A stretch of DNA of 64,000 nt from Aurantiacibacter sp. D1-12 (GTDB lineage Bacteria; Pseudomonadota; Alphaproteobacteria; Sphingomonadales; Sphingomonadaceae), in contig NZ_JAPJZJ010000002.1 in assembly GCF_028858515.1 (NCBI RefSeq), positions 516,514-580,513 on the forward strand, read 5' to 3'. Below, one piece after another: positions 54,173 through 63,906 of the stretch (position 1 is the first letter of the stretch; the number at the start of each line of letters is the position of its first letter). The notes beneath the pieces were generated by a model. The model had not been told where the DNA came from and made no database searches. It worked only from the letters and a program-made list of their open reading frames with translations. The position numbers and the translations under genes are program-made.

Positions 54173-55046
54173 CCGCAGCCACCTTGGCTCTGACCTGCGC
54201 AATAATGCCCTTTCGAATGGCGTCGGGAAGGCCAAGATTGGACTGGATCAGCGCAGCGACCTTATCCGAACCAAAGTCTTCGACATAGCGCGCCCTGCCG
54301 GCAGGTTGCGACAGATCATAACTCCAAGACCAATGGCAAAGCGCACCCTGCGTATGCGCAACCTTCTCCTGATGAGCTCCGCTCACATGGTCGCAAAAGA
54401 TCCCGTAAAGGACACATTCCGAGAAGCGGAAATGCCGGAGCAGCACATTGTACCATGGGCGGTGATGGACGCGCTCTATCTCTTGCAGCATCGCCCGAAC
54501 GACTTCCGGCGACCAGGCTATAACGGTCGAGATATAGTCACTGCCTGTGTATCCGCGCTTGGGCAGCCCCAGCGCTTCGCTGGCAATGTCATGCCATTTG
54601 GGTGACTGATCTTCTGGTCCTGAAGGCGCTCCGGGCTGATGGTACAGCGCGACCTTCCCCTCCCGTATGACCCCCCCTGCATCAAGCTGGCGTATGAATT
54701 CGACATCGGAATCGACGAGGACAACCGCCTGCTCGTTTAGCCCGGCGACGGCCTGAACTTTGGCTAGTTGCTGATAGATCCAGCCACGGACAACGTGGAA
54801 GGGCGCGTGCCACCACACGCGTCGACCAAACAAGTTGAGCTCACGAAAGGCCGGCAGCAACTCCGCGCAATCGAGGATGATGCGCCGATCGCTGGCAAAC
54901 CGCGCAAAGATCACCCGGTCACCGGAATCGACCAGAACATAATGGGTCACGTCAGGCATGAGCCGGTCGATCGAGCTGCACAGATCGGTGAAGGCCGCCA
55001 GGTCACGCCGGTATGTCTTGGTCAGCAGGGCAATATCATTGCTCAT
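54165..55046 (-). CDS. DUF6492-family glycosyltransferase-like protein
   Basis: The 293-residue protein starts MSNDIALLTKTYRRDLAAF with a GT-A-like fold start and contains VVLVDSDVEFI, a DxD-like nucleotide/metal site, and KRGYTGSDYIST. I connect it with DUF6492, a family found in polysaccharide loci and thought to be glycosyltransferases. The ATG at 55046 overlaps the wzy stop by 4 bases (ATGA). The sugar and linkage are unknown. Confidence 0.75.
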   Translation of the reverse strand: MSNDIALLTKTYRRDLAAFTDLCSSIDRLMPDVTHYVLVDSGDRVIFARFASDRRIILDCAELLPAFRELNLFGRRVWWHAPFHVVRGWIYQQLAKVQAVAGLNEQAVVLVDSDVEFIRQLDAGGVIREGKVALYHQPGAPSGPEDQSPKWHDIASEALGLPKRGYTGSDYISTVIAWSPEVVRAMLQEIERVHHRPWYNVLLRHFRFSECVLYGIFCDHVSGAHQEKVAHTQGALCHWSWSYDLSQPAGRARYVEDFGSDKVAALIQSNLGLPDAIRKGIIAQVRAKVAADD

Positions 55047-56326
55047 GCGCGGTCTCCTGCGACAGCAGACCGATATTCCTTGGCGAAGGTGACACTCGCG
55101 CCGCAGAGCATGATCACCCATATGTGCAGGCCTTCCCAGATGTGCACGGATAGGCCGGAAAACATGACCGTGAACAACAGGATCGCCAGCGCCACGGCGA
55201 CATGCTGGTCGCGGCTTGAACGATGCTTCCCGGTGCTGGCCAGAAGGCCGATGGTGCCGGCCATCACTACTGCGCTCGCCAGCGCAGACGGGATGCCGTA
55301 GCGCATAGAGAGGACGAGCCAGTAGGAATCGACCGAGTCACCCATCCAGCCCGGCCGGGCCCAGTCACGAAGACCGATCCCGAAGAACGGATTGGCCGCC
55401 GCTTCGGCCCCGGCAAACTGCCAGATGAGCGTGCGATAGTACCCGCTTCCTTCATCGAGGGTGAAATAGCGGATAAAAAAGCTCAACGGCCCGCTTTCGG
55501 ATAGTGCTCCAATCGCCACGTAGAGCAGGCTCAGGTAGAACGCTATCACCAGGAAAACGGGCACACGGGTCAGGCGCTGAACGGCATAGGCTCCGGTCAG
55601 GGCTGCAGCCAGTATCAGTGCAAGCAATGCTGTAGAGCTAACCACAAAGAGTGATGAAAGAGTCACCAGCACTGCGATGGCGCATTGCCGCCAGTTGTTC
55701 GTCAGGAAGATGGCCAACGGCAGCATCGTTGCAAGAAAGACTCCACCCAGGATCGGATGCGGAAACGGTCCTACCGCACGCACCAGCCCCCAACGGATAC
55801 GGGAATAGATTACGGGTTCGGGCTTGCCCAAGACATCTGCCAGGAACGGCCTTAGGAATATGTTGTGCGAGATGCTTTCGAAGGCCAGCACAAGGGCCAC
55901 AATGGCAAGGCCCGGCAATGCGTATAGGAAGAGCAGGCGCAGATCATTGGCCGAGCGAATGAAGGCGCGTCCAACGAGATATGCGAAACCAAAATCAAGG
56001 GCGAGCGATGATCCCGTCACAAACGCAGTCACAAACGACGACGTGACGAATAGCGAAAGAATGAACCAGACGGACGCCAACCCCGCAGCATAGTCGACAA
56101 ACGAGGGTTGAACCGGGCGCGCCGCCAGTCGCGCCACAGCAATTGGCGCGAGAATGAAAAGGGTAAGTCGGTAGGGAAATAATGCCGCACCAGCGAACTC
56201 GATCGACAGCTCCCGCGGCAAGAGGCAAGCGTACACAAGAATAAGTGCCGGTACGAGACGGCGAGGCAACCTTGCTTTGAAGCTGCTGTGCCATGACGGC
56301 TTTGAAAGGGACAAGACGCCGGTCAC
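55043..56326 (-). CDS. wzy: Polysaccharide polymerase (Wzy-like)
   Basis: The 427-residue protein has about 12 hydrophobic segments, with the large periplasmic loop around DEGSGYYRTLIWQFAGAEA and GIGLRDWARPGWMGDSVDSYW, the O-antigen ligase/polymerase-type pattern. The start is a GTG at 56326 that overlaps the stop of the upstream glycosyltransferase (GTGA). Together with Wzx, Wzc and Wza in the window it completes a Wzy-dependent pathway. As for all Wzy proteins, the call rests on topology and place rather than on sequence identity. Confidence 0.78.
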   Translation of the reverse strand: MTGVLSLSKPSWHSSFKARLPRRLVPALILVYACLLPRELSIEFAGAALFPYRLTLFILAPIAVARLAARPVQPSFVDYAAGLASVWFILSLFVTSSFVTAFVTGSSLALDFGFAYLVGRAFIRSANDLRLLFLYALPGLAIVALVLAFESISHNIFLRPFLADVLGKPEPVIYSRIRWGLVRAVGPFPHPILGGVFLATMLPLAIFLTNNWRQCAIAVLVTLSSLFVVSSTALLALILAAALTGAYAVQRLTRVPVFLVIAFYLSLLYVAIGALSESGPLSFFIRYFTLDEGSGYYRTLIWQFAGAEAAANPFFGIGLRDWARPGWMGDSVDSYWLVLSMRYGIPSALASAVVMAGTIGLLASTGKHRSSRDQHVAVALAILLFTVMFSGLSVHIWEGLHIWVIMLCGASVTFAKEYRSAVAGDRA

Positions 56327-57546
56327 GATGCTACCGTCCGGCTTTCGTACAGCCCTCGAAGCAGGCCGGAGGCGAAGTCTTGCGCGATTCGATGGCGCTG
56401 AAACCTCTTGGCTGCATCCGACTTCTGCCACACCGCGATTTCGGCCTTGAGCGTTTCTTCCTCTTGCAACAGCCGGCGGATTGCCGCGGCAATTGCGGCA
56501 GTATCCCGGGCATCAACACGAATGGCGAACGGGCAGTCATCGAAATAGCCATCAATTGCCGCGCCTGCCGGATAGATCACCGGAAGTCCGGCAAAAAGCG
56601 CCTCGGTAAACACGACACCAAAGCTCTCGCGTAACGACGGCAAGACAAAACCAGAGGCCTGGTTGAGGAATTTCGGCATTTCCTCTCTCGATTTGCTTCC
56701 GGCCAGCGAAATCCGGGTGCCCCGCACAATATGCTGGCATTCTACAAGCTCGCTCTCAGCCCCGCCACCGGCGATCGCGATGGCCACATCCTCTCCCTGT
56801 TCGCGCAGTACTTTCGCAGCCGCAGCCAGTCCTGAAAGGTTCTTGATTTTGTGGTTGCGCAGATGAAAGGCGCTGACGATTGTCCCATTGCCCTTCGCGG
56901 GCTCCAACGCGCTGTCCAGATCAGTCGGCGCGGGAAGCAACTGGACGGCTCCCCGCCTCCTTCCCAGTTTCGCTTCGACTGCTGACATTGCCCATGGCGT
57001 GAACGGAAAGACAATCGCCGCCTCGTGAAAGATTCGCGCAAACCGGCGGCGCAAGTCCGGTCGTGCAGCCAGAATTTTTTCGTCGGTATTACCCTGGATG
57101 GAAACCGCAAAGGGCAAGCCAAGAATGCGCGCAGCTCTCTGGACCGCAATGCCCTCGATGGTCAGCTTGTGCGCAACAAGCAGGTCCGGCCGGGGAAGCT
57201 TCCCGATTTCACTGGCGAGCCAGTCGCCCAGACTATTCAGGCAAGTGGCATGGAAAATACCCTTGGCCGGCGCCGGGTATCGCACTGCCTGACCATGTTC
57301 GAATGGCTCGCTCGAAATGATCGCTGCCCCAGCGGCGACGCTCCGCAGACAAGTGCGGATGGAAGCGGCAGGGCCAGACCAGGTGCGATTGAGCGAAAAG
57401 ACCATGTGGTCAAATTGCTCTCTGGTTGCAGTGATATGAGACCGGATTACGGGTGTCTTCGCGTCATCTACGGGATCCGGAAAATCGCCGGATACATGGA
57501 TGATCCGAGGCCTTGTTCCTGCGCAAGAAGTTGGCAGCGCGTTCAT
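56323..57546 (-). CDS. Glycosyltransferase family 4
   Basis: The 407-residue GT-B protein has a first half with IIHVSGDFPDPVDDAKTPVI and VAHKLTIEGIAVQRAA and a C-terminal half with the GT4 site: GFVLPSLRESFGVVFTEALF (Glu-x7-Glu) and the acceptor region SKSREEMPK. It belongs to the same minus-strand operon as wzy, the GTG of which overlaps its stop. The ATG at 57546 is 21 bases from the end of the wzc gene. Confidence 0.88.
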   Translation of the reverse strand: MNALPTSCAGTRPRIIHVSGDFPDPVDDAKTPVIRSHITATREQFDHMVFSLNRTWSGPAASIRTCLRSVAAGAAIISSEPFEHGQAVRYPAPAKGIFHATCLNSLGDWLASEIGKLPRPDLLVAHKLTIEGIAVQRAARILGLPFAVSIQGNTDEKILAARPDLRRRFARIFHEAAIVFPFTPWAMSAVEAKLGRRRGAVQLLPAPTDLDSALEPAKGNGTIVSAFHLRNHKIKNLSGLAAAAKVLREQGEDVAIAIAGGGAESELVECQHIVRGTRISLAGSKSREEMPKFLNQASGFVLPSLRESFGVVFTEALFAGLPVIYPAGAAIDGYFDDCPFAIRVDARDTAAIAAAIRRLLQEEETLKAEIAVWQKSDAAKRFQRHRIAQDFASGLLRGLYESRTVAS

Positions 57547-57567
57547 TCAATCCCGCTCAAGCCGCGT

Positions 57568-59796
57568 TCACGACGGCCTCTGGTCATAGGTATAATACTG
57601 GTAGGCGTAGCTGTAATCACCTGCCGCCTCCAGCGCCCGGAACTTGGTAAGAACCGCGCCGACCACGTTGCCGCCTACCTCGCGCAATCGCTGGACCGCT
57701 GCCTTCGCCTGACCGTTGTGCGCGCGATTGGCTTCGACCACAAAGACAGTGGCATCCACTGCGCGAGCCAGAAGCGGCGCATCGGCAATGCCCATTACAG
57801 GCGAACTGTCGAGGAGGATCACGTCATATATAGCTCGCTGCTCTTCGAGGAAATCGGGCAGCACACCCGAAGACAGCAGCTCGACCGGCTCATTGGGCAA
57901 ACGCGCCAGCCCGACCACATCGAGACCTTCAACGCCCGTCTGCAGAAGCACGTCTGCCAGACTTGCCTCGCCCATCAGCACCTCGATGAGACCCTTGGCG
58001 GGGCGATCGCCTGTCAGATTTCGGGAAACGCTCGGGCGCCGCATGTCGGCATCGATCAGCAAGACCTTCCGATCCAGCATTGCATAGCGGCGGGCAAGCG
58101 CGATAGCCGTGGTTGTCTTGCCTTCGCCGGCCTGACTACTGGTGAACTGGATAATCTTGAGATTGTCCTTGGCGAGCCTGAAATCGAGCGTTGCCCGGAT
58201 GGAGGCATAGGACTCGCTCAAGTGGCTGAAAGTATCGACAATATCATCCTTGATTTCCGCCTCCTGCACGCTCGGCGTCAGACCAAGGGCGCGGAGGCCA
58301 AGAACACGCTCGACATCATCGGTAGAGCGCATGCGATCATCCAGAACCTCGCGCAGGATCGCGAGTGCAATCGCAAGTCCGGTGGCGAGAACCAGTGCAA
58401 TGATCAGGTTCTGGAACAGGTTGGGCGACACCGGCCCACCGGGCACCACCGCACGATCGAGCAGGGTTGCATTGCTGGACTGCAGGTTCGCGGCAGAGGC
58501 GATCTGGTTATAGCGAGATAACAGTGACTCAAGCTGACTGCGCAGTGCGACAACTTCACGATCGAGCAGGTTGAACTGAACCCTGCGATCCTGCTCATCC
58601 AGTGTCACATCGGACAAGCGCGCCAGCTCTGCAGCCAGCGCCTGCTCCTGACCACGAGCGACGTCATACTCGTCACGGATCGCGGATTTGATCTCGGCCC
58701 CGGCGAGGGCAACATTGCGCTGCATCGTTTCGATTTGCACCAGCAATTGCTGCACTTCGGGATAGTCATCCCGATAGCGATTGCGCAGTTGGCGGAGCTG
58801 CGCCTCTGCCTGTGCCAGCTGTGTGCGCAACTCTTGCACGTGTGCGCTCGCCTGGACCTCCGGAAGCTCTGCCGGAGGCGTGTTCGAAACATTGCGCCAG
58901 CGTTGCTCTGCAGCGATGCGAGCCGCACGGGCAGCGATGAAGCGCTGGTTTACTTCGCGCAGGTTGGCAGCGGCCAGAGTGTTGGGCGTACCGGACCCAG
59001 CCTCGCTGCCCTGCGCGCCGCTCTCCGCCTGCAATGGCTCGCCAACCAGGCGATTGGCACGCGCATAGTCAATTGCTTGCCGCTCTGCGGCTTGCAGTTC
59101 GTCGCGCAATTCGGCGATCTGATTGTCGAGAAACTCCAACGCATAAGAGTTCGCCTCAAGCGCTCGCTCTACATCGCTGGAAAGAAAATTCTCAGCATAA
59201 GCATTGGCGATGGCTGCAGCGAGTTCCGGGTCTGTCGACTTCACGGTGATATTGATCACGCTGGTCAACAGCGGGACTTCGACTTCCAGGCTCCCCTGGA
59301 GCTTATCGGCCGCCATACCTTCGCGAACGGCCTCATTCGCCGAGAATCCACTCGTAAGCGCGGCCTCGTCTTCGAAGCCCAGGAATGCCGCATTGTTAGC
59401 AAGGTCGAGGGACTCCTCCACCTTCTCCGCCATTGCCCGGCTGGTTAGCTCGTGCGTCAATGTCTGAAGATAACGGTCAATCTCGTTCGCGCCGATATAC
59501 GGATCGACGATTTCCTGCCCTTCAATCAGCTGGGTCGCTTGCGGGTCCACGCGAACGGCAGATGTCGCGGCGTAGATCGGTGTCATCAACAAAGTAAAGA
59601 TCACCGCGAATACCAGCGCGAGCACGATAGTCCCCGCCAGAATCCATCGTTGGCGCCACAGCATCGCCCGGATTGCACCAAAGTTGATCAGTCCACCGCG
59701 ACCATAGGGATTGCCTCTCGGCGCAGCTTTCGGAGCATCCCAGTAGGGATCGAAATCGGGGTCCGTGTCGGCGGGATGCTCGGTCAAACTGTTCAC
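57568..59796 (-). CDS. wzc: Polysaccharide co-polymerase and tyrosine autokinase (Wzc-type)
   Basis: The 742-residue protein has an N-terminal Wzz-type membrane domain with two hydrophobic segments (about residues 51-74 and 447-468) around long periplasmic coiled coils, and a cytoplasmic BY-kinase domain with Walker A SSQAGEGKTTT (around residue 555), Walker A' VLLIDADMRRP and Walker B VILLDSSP. A Tyr-rich tail (YSYAYQYYTYDQ) is the autophosphorylation cluster. The start is GTG with GAGGG upstream. Wzc controls chain length and export in the Wzy pathway. Its phosphatase is not in the window. Confidence 0.94.
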   Translation of the reverse strand: MNSLTEHPADTDPDFDPYWDAPKAAPRGNPYGRGGLINFGAIRAMLWRQRWILAGTIVLALVFAVIFTLLMTPIYAATSAVRVDPQATQLIEGQEIVDPYIGANEIDRYLQTLTHELTSRAMAEKVEESLDLANNAAFLGFEDEAALTSGFSANEAVREGMAADKLQGSLEVEVPLLTSVINITVKSTDPELAAAIANAYAENFLSSDVERALEANSYALEFLDNQIAELRDELQAAERQAIDYARANRLVGEPLQAESGAQGSEAGSGTPNTLAAANLREVNQRFIAARAARIAAEQRWRNVSNTPPAELPEVQASAHVQELRTQLAQAEAQLRQLRNRYRDDYPEVQQLLVQIETMQRNVALAGAEIKSAIRDEYDVARGQEQALAAELARLSDVTLDEQDRRVQFNLLDREVVALRSQLESLLSRYNQIASAANLQSSNATLLDRAVVPGGPVSPNLFQNLIIALVLATGLAIALAILREVLDDRMRSTDDVERVLGLRALGLTPSVQEAEIKDDIVDTFSHLSESYASIRATLDFRLAKDNLKIIQFTSSQAGEGKTTTAIALARRYAMLDRKVLLIDADMRRPSVSRNLTGDRPAKGLIEVLMGEASLADVLLQTGVEGLDVVGLARLPNEPVELLSSGVLPDFLEEQRAIYDVILLDSSPVMGIADAPLLARAVDATVFVVEANRAHNGQAKAAVQRLREVGGNVVGAVLTKFRALEAAGDYSYAYQYYTYDQRPS

Positions 59797-59814
59797 GAGT
59801 CAGACCCTCTTTGC

Positions 59815-60531
59815 TCAGATGCCGGCATTGGTGAATATCCCCAGTACAGGGACAGCGCGCAGCGCATCCTGATAGAACTGCGCCAATCCGTCAGTACCAA
59901 CCACGATCCGGTCACCCGGCTGGAGGACGGGGTCAATCATGCGTCCAGCGCTGACCGCAGCGTAATCGAAACGTGCCACCTGCAAGCCCTCTGCGGTCTG
60001 CCGGAACACAGCCACATCGCGGCGATCAGCCACACGGGTCAGACCGTTGGCCAGCGAAATGCCGCCAGAAAGCCTTGTGCCGGGCGCGAACTGGAAAACC
60101 CCCGGTTCTGTCACCTGTCCTTCCACAGTGACCAGATGTGAGCCATAATCGAGGATATTCACGGCTACATCAGGACGAAGCAAATATCGCTCGCCCAGTA
60201 TCGCCTCAATCTCGGTCTCGATTTGCGCCATTGTCTTGCCGGCCGCCTGATACGGCCCGACTAGCGGCAAGGATATGGTCCCGTCTGCTGAAACGATCAC
60301 AGACTCGAGTGATAGCGCCTCTTCCCGAAAGACGGTAACACGCAGCTCATCACCGGCGCGAACGGCATGGTCGACAGCGGGCGTCTGCGAATAGCCTTCC
60401 TGGCCCATACCGGGTGATATTGCAGGCGACACCGGCCCGACAGCAACCTGTTGTCCACTGGCGCATGCTGCTAGAATCGCGGTCAAAGACAGAGCGCCTG
60501 TTTTCATGCAACGAAAGGCTGCAATGTCCAT
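59815..60531 (-). CDS. wza: Polysaccharide export outer membrane lipoprotein (Wza-type)
   Basis: The ATG at 60531 has GGAAGG 10 bases upstream and gives 238 residues. The lipobox LAAC lies at the end of a signal peptide with a second in-frame Met at 60507. The mature protein shows the polysaccharide export pattern AGDELRVTVFREEALSLE, VTVEGQVTEPGVF and PGDRIVVG. Wza-type proteins form the outer membrane channel for capsule or EPS and pair with Wzc, whose gene follows 18 bases downstream. The protein is shorter than E. coli Wza, as in many alphaproteobacteria. Confidence 0.9.
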   Translation of the reverse strand: MDIAAFRCMKTGALSLTAILAACASGQQVAVGPVSPAISPGMGQEGYSQTPAVDHAVRAGDELRVTVFREEALSLESVIVSADGTISLPLVGPYQAAGKTMAQIETEIEAILGERYLLRPDVAVNILDYGSHLVTVEGQVTEPGVFQFAPGTRLSGGISLANGLTRVADRRDVAVFRQTAEGLQVARFDYAAVSAGRMIDPVLQPGDRIVVGTDGLAQFYQDALRAVPVLGIFTNAGI

Positions 60532-60551
60532 TTTGACCAGGCCTTCCATTG

Positions 60552-60600
60552 TTGCAATTTGCCAAATGCCGACGCTGACAAATTGATAGCCTTTGCAATT
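60552..60600. repeat. Repeated TTGCAATT elements upstream of wza
   Basis: TTGCAATT occurs at 60552-60559 and again at 60593-60600, with CAAATTG at 60579-60585 between them, in the 156-base gap between the divergent wza and membrane protein genes. The same 8-base motif twice in an AT-rich gap suggests a regulator-binding region for the polysaccharide operon. No clear -35/-10 pair is certain. Confidence 0.35.
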
Positions 60601-60687
60601 CTACGTAACAACCCTGCCCATGGTAAAATCCATTCACCACGGCCGTCACAAGATTGAGCACGGATCAACCCATTGGGAGCCGCGACA

Positions 60688-61218
60688 ATGTCTATGCTAA
60701 GCTTTGGAGCTGCACTGCTTTACATGGTGGCTACAGTGGCATGCGTTGGTGCACTTGGTGCGGCGCGCAACTCCAGGACGCATCGGCGTGACACAAAGAA
60801 GTGGCTGGCCTGCGCGGCAGTCTTTGTTGTGTTGGCAATCGCGCGACTGACGGATTTCGAGGAGCTCAGCCGCAACGCCTTGCGAACCTGGGCCAGAGAA
60901 GGCGGCGCCTATGCACAACGCGAACAATTGCAATTGCCTGCAACTATCCTCGTTGCCATTGCCGGAGTGGTCACAGCGTTCTGGCTGCTGCGCATCTGGC
61001 AACGTGGCAATATGACTGTACGAAGCAGACTGGCCTTTCTGTCTATCTGCGCATCGTGCGCCTTTGCCCCGCTTTATGGCCTGCGCATCACTTCGCTGCA
61101 TGTAACCGACCGATTGCTCTATTCAGGCCCGATCCGGCTGAACTGGGTTATCGACATTGGTCTCACGTTGACAGTGTTGATCTGCGCCGCGCTCTACGTG
61201 CGGCGCAGCAGGCGTTGA
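60688..61218 (+). CDS. Hypothetical four-helix membrane protein in the EPS locus
   Basis: The 176-residue protein (ATG at 60688, with GGGAG 8 bases ahead) has four hydrophobic segments (about residues 5-22, 42-58, 88-105 and 120-137, with a fifth near the end) and Arg-rich loops. I do not recognise a family. It lies alone on the plus strand between the divergent wza operon and the convergent glycosyltransferase gene. A role in polysaccharide export or regulation is likely only by position. Confidence 0.65.
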   Translation: MSMLSFGAALLYMVATVACVGALGAARNSRTHRRDTKKWLACAAVFVVLAIARLTDFEELSRNALRTWAREGGAYAQREQLQLPATILVAIAGVVTAFWLLRIWQRGNMTVRSRLAFLSICASCAFAPLYGLRITSLHVTDRLLYSGPIRLNWVIDIGLTLTVLICAALYVRRSRR

Positions 61219-61233
61219 GCTGGTGTCCGCAGG

Positions 61234-62487
61234 CTACAACCTACGAATCTGGAGCGCATTGCAATAAGCATCGAGCAGTGGCTCAATTTGCTTGGTCCAG
61301 TTCAGTTCCCGCTCGACCCGTTGCCGGCCGTAGGCGCCCATGCGCGACCTGAGTTCAGGATCGTCGAGCAGGATGGCGATCTTTTCTGCCATGTCCGCCG
61401 GATCATTCGGCTTCGCATAGAGAGAAGCCTCTTGCGCGGAGAAGCGCCCTTCGATCACATCGAATTGTACCATTGCCTTGCCGAGTGACATGTACTCCAT
61501 GATCTTGTTCATGGTGGACTTGTCATTCATCACATTGACGCGGTCGGGGTTGACGCCAATGTCCATCGTGGAAAGCACTTCGAACAGGTCCTGATCGGGT
61601 GCACGGCCGGTGAAGTGGATCCACTCTTCCAGTCCCAGCTCGGCCGTCATTGCCTTGAGCTTTGCAAGGCTTGGTCCGCCTCCCACAAGCACGAAACGCA
61701 CATCGCGACGGTTCATCCGGTTCACCAGATGATCGACAGCTTCGATTAGCAGATCGATCCCCTCCTGCTCTCCCATCACGCCGACATAACCGACCATGAA
61801 GCGTTTGCCGTCTTTAAGCGCCGGCACAGGAGTGACCCGTTCGAGACGCGACAGATCGGGTCCTGAACGCACAACGAAGACCTTACCCTCCGGCATTCCC
61901 CCGCGCTCCACAGCAATCGCCTTGTAACTCTGGTTGGTGGCGATGGAGATGTCGGCTGCCTTGAAAGTCAGCTTCTCGAACAGCAGCATCAACCTCCAGA
62001 AGAAACCGCGCTTGTGAAACTTCGCTTCGTAGAGCTCGGGATTGATATCGTGATGATCGAAAATGTATTTCACACCGAGCAGCTTGAACGGCAAAGCCAC
62101 CAGGAAGATGAGGTCGGGCGGATTGCAGCCCTGGATGACATCGATCCCCCGCCTGAAATAGATGCGCCAGGTTAGCAGGGTTTCCCAGAACAACGCAGCG
62201 CCATATTCGAGCAGAAAGCCGAGCGCGCCATCGGCCTCTATGGGCAAGGGGTGGCGATGGATATGCACGCCTTCGATTTCCTCGTAGCGTTTTTCATACC
62301 CCTTCCCCGTGGGGCAAATGACCGACACCGTCGCCCCTGCCGCTTTGAGTGTGCGCGCTTCCTGCCAAACGCGCCGGTCAAACGGCAGCGGCAGATTTTC
62401 GACCACGATGACCACCGATTTGCCCGCAAGCGGCCGCCCTTCGATCTCGGTGGGAAAAGCGAATACGGGATCGCTTGTGCCGGTCAA
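61234..62487 (-). CDS. Glycosyltransferase family 4 (WbuB-like)
   Basis: The 417-residue GT-B enzyme starts with SVVIVVENLPLPFDRRVWQEA, a pattern typical of WbuB/GT4 enzymes, and has IFDHHDINPELYEAKF and the C-terminal NKIMEYMSLGKAMVQFDV region. The start is a TTG that overlaps the stop of the dehydrogenase gene. Its partner gene supplies GDP-mannuronate, so it may transfer that sugar, but specificity cannot be read here. Confidence 0.85.
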   Translation of the reverse strand: MTGTSDPVFAFPTEIEGRPLAGKSVVIVVENLPLPFDRRVWQEARTLKAAGATVSVICPTGKGYEKRYEEIEGVHIHRHPLPIEADGALGFLLEYGAALFWETLLTWRIYFRRGIDVIQGCNPPDLIFLVALPFKLLGVKYIFDHHDINPELYEAKFHKRGFFWRLMLLFEKLTFKAADISIATNQSYKAIAVERGGMPEGKVFVVRSGPDLSRLERVTPVPALKDGKRFMVGYVGVMGEQEGIDLLIEAVDHLVNRMNRRDVRFVLVGGGPSLAKLKAMTAELGLEEWIHFTGRAPDQDLFEVLSTMDIGVNPDRVNVMNDKSTMNKIMEYMSLGKAMVQFDVIEGRFSAQEASLYAKPNDPADMAEKIAILLDDPELRSRMGAYGRQRVERELNWTKQIEPLLDAYCNALQIRRL

Positions 62488-63749
62488 CGGATGCGGCTCA
62501 CATCAACAACATCGCAGTGCGACAGATCGAGCGTGTCAATCAGCCGATTGGTGACAATAGCGCGGGCATAGAGACGACTCTCGGCCGCCTGCCTATCGAC
62601 CAGCAAGCCCGCCATGTCCGGCAGAAGCGAGCGCGCATAACCAAGGTTTTGCCCCACGAGCTGCTCCGGCCGGATCGCTGGATCAAAGACGTCCAGATCG
62701 TAGCCTGCGTCGAGCAATTTGCGCGCCATATCGACCGCCGGGCTTTCACGCAGGTCATCGGTGCCTTGCTTGAAAGACAGGCCGACAAGCAGCACTTTAG
62801 CGCCTGCCGCCAGACCTTCTGTTGCCACCATGAACTGGTGGTGTTTGTGCGCTTCGTTTGATCGCAGCAAAGCGTCAACAAGGTGTGCGTTCACCCCCCT
62901 GTCGGATGCCAAATGCTGGAGAGCGCGAACGTCCTTGGGAAGGCACGACCCGCCGAACGCGCCGCCGGGGCGGAGGTAATTCGGGGAAATGTTGAGCTTG
63001 GTGTCGCTCACGAAAACCTCGTGAACCTGGCTGGCCGAGATGCCAAGGGACTGACACACTCGACCGATCTCGTTGGCAAAAGCGACCTTGGTTGCATGCC
63101 AACTGTTGTCGACGAATTTGGTCAGCTCCGCCTCGCGCAGGCCGACACGAAAAATCGGAGCGTCAAAACCTTTGTAAAGTGCTTCCAGCGCACCGTTCGG
63201 TTCCCCGTCCGGCGTCCCGATAACAATTTTCGGCGGATGGAAATAGTCGGCGATGGCAGTTGCTTCGCGCAGGAATTCCGGGTTGTAGGCAAGTGCAACG
63301 AGCGATTTCCAATGCTCGCCAAGAACCGCCTCGAAGATCGGCGCGATCATCTCCTCGGTTGCTCCCGGACGCATCGTCGAGCGATAGGCAACCGTGAGCG
63401 GTAACGGGCGCGAAGGGTTCACCGCTTCGGCAATATGGCGCGTCACATCAGCGATATGGCGCATGTCATGCGCACCATCCGGCCCGCTCGGCGTGCCGAC
63501 GCAGACGATGGCGAGATCGCAATCCTCCAGCGTGCCTCCGATTTCGGTCGAGGCAGATAGCAGGCCCTCGGCCTGCGCCTGGGCGATCAGCGCGTCGAGC
63601 CCCGGCTCCTGCACCGGACTTCGCCCTGCGTTTATGGCATCGACTTTGTCTTGCTGGATATCGACACCCACGACCTTGTGCCCTTGCGACGCGATGCACC
63701 CCGCCGCTGTGCAGCCGACATATCCCAGTCCGAATATCGCAATGTTCAC
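62484..63749 (-). CDS. GDP-mannose 6-dehydrogenase (AlgD-like)
   Basis: The 421-residue protein matches the UDP-glucose/GDP-mannose dehydrogenase family: NAD motif IFGLGYVGCTAAG, YNPEFLREATAI, the catalytic Cys in FGGSCLPKDV and GLSFKQGTDDLRESP. The middle segment NSWHATKVAFANEIGRVCQS resembles AlgD closely, so GDP-mannuronic acid is the favoured product. UDP-glucose dehydrogenase is a less likely alternative. The start is a GTG at 63749. The adjacent gmd points to a GDP-mannose pool in use. Confidence 0.85.
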   Translation of the reverse strand: MNIAIFGLGYVGCTAAGCIASQGHKVVGVDIQQDKVDAINAGRSPVQEPGLDALIAQAQAEGLLSASTEIGGTLEDCDLAIVCVGTPSGPDGAHDMRHIADVTRHIAEAVNPSRPLPLTVAYRSTMRPGATEEMIAPIFEAVLGEHWKSLVALAYNPEFLREATAIADYFHPPKIVIGTPDGEPNGALEALYKGFDAPIFRVGLREAELTKFVDNSWHATKVAFANEIGRVCQSLGISASQVHEVFVSDTKLNISPNYLRPGGAFGGSCLPKDVRALQHLASDRGVNAHLVDALLRSNEAHKHHQFMVATEGLAAGAKVLLVGLSFKQGTDDLRESPAVDMARKLLDAGYDLDVFDPAIRPEQLVGQNLGYARSLLPDMAGLLVDRQAAESRLYARAIVTNRLIDTLDLSHCDVVDVSRIR

Positions 63750-63906
63750 GTCAAAGCCTCGGCGTTCCCGGTTCTCGTCTGCCGGTCCTAGAGTCTGGCC
63801 TAGCCAATTGCCAATCATCAGTCGCAAATATTGCACTGCACAACATCGCGACTTGCATCTCGCTCGCCAATAGGCTTGAGCGCCACAGCAAATATTCGGC
63901 AGCTAG

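Noticed and set aside
57025..58521. Plus-strand open frame of 498 codons opposite wzc and the GT4 gene
   Set aside because: Crosses the border of two genuine genes on the other strand and has no motif.
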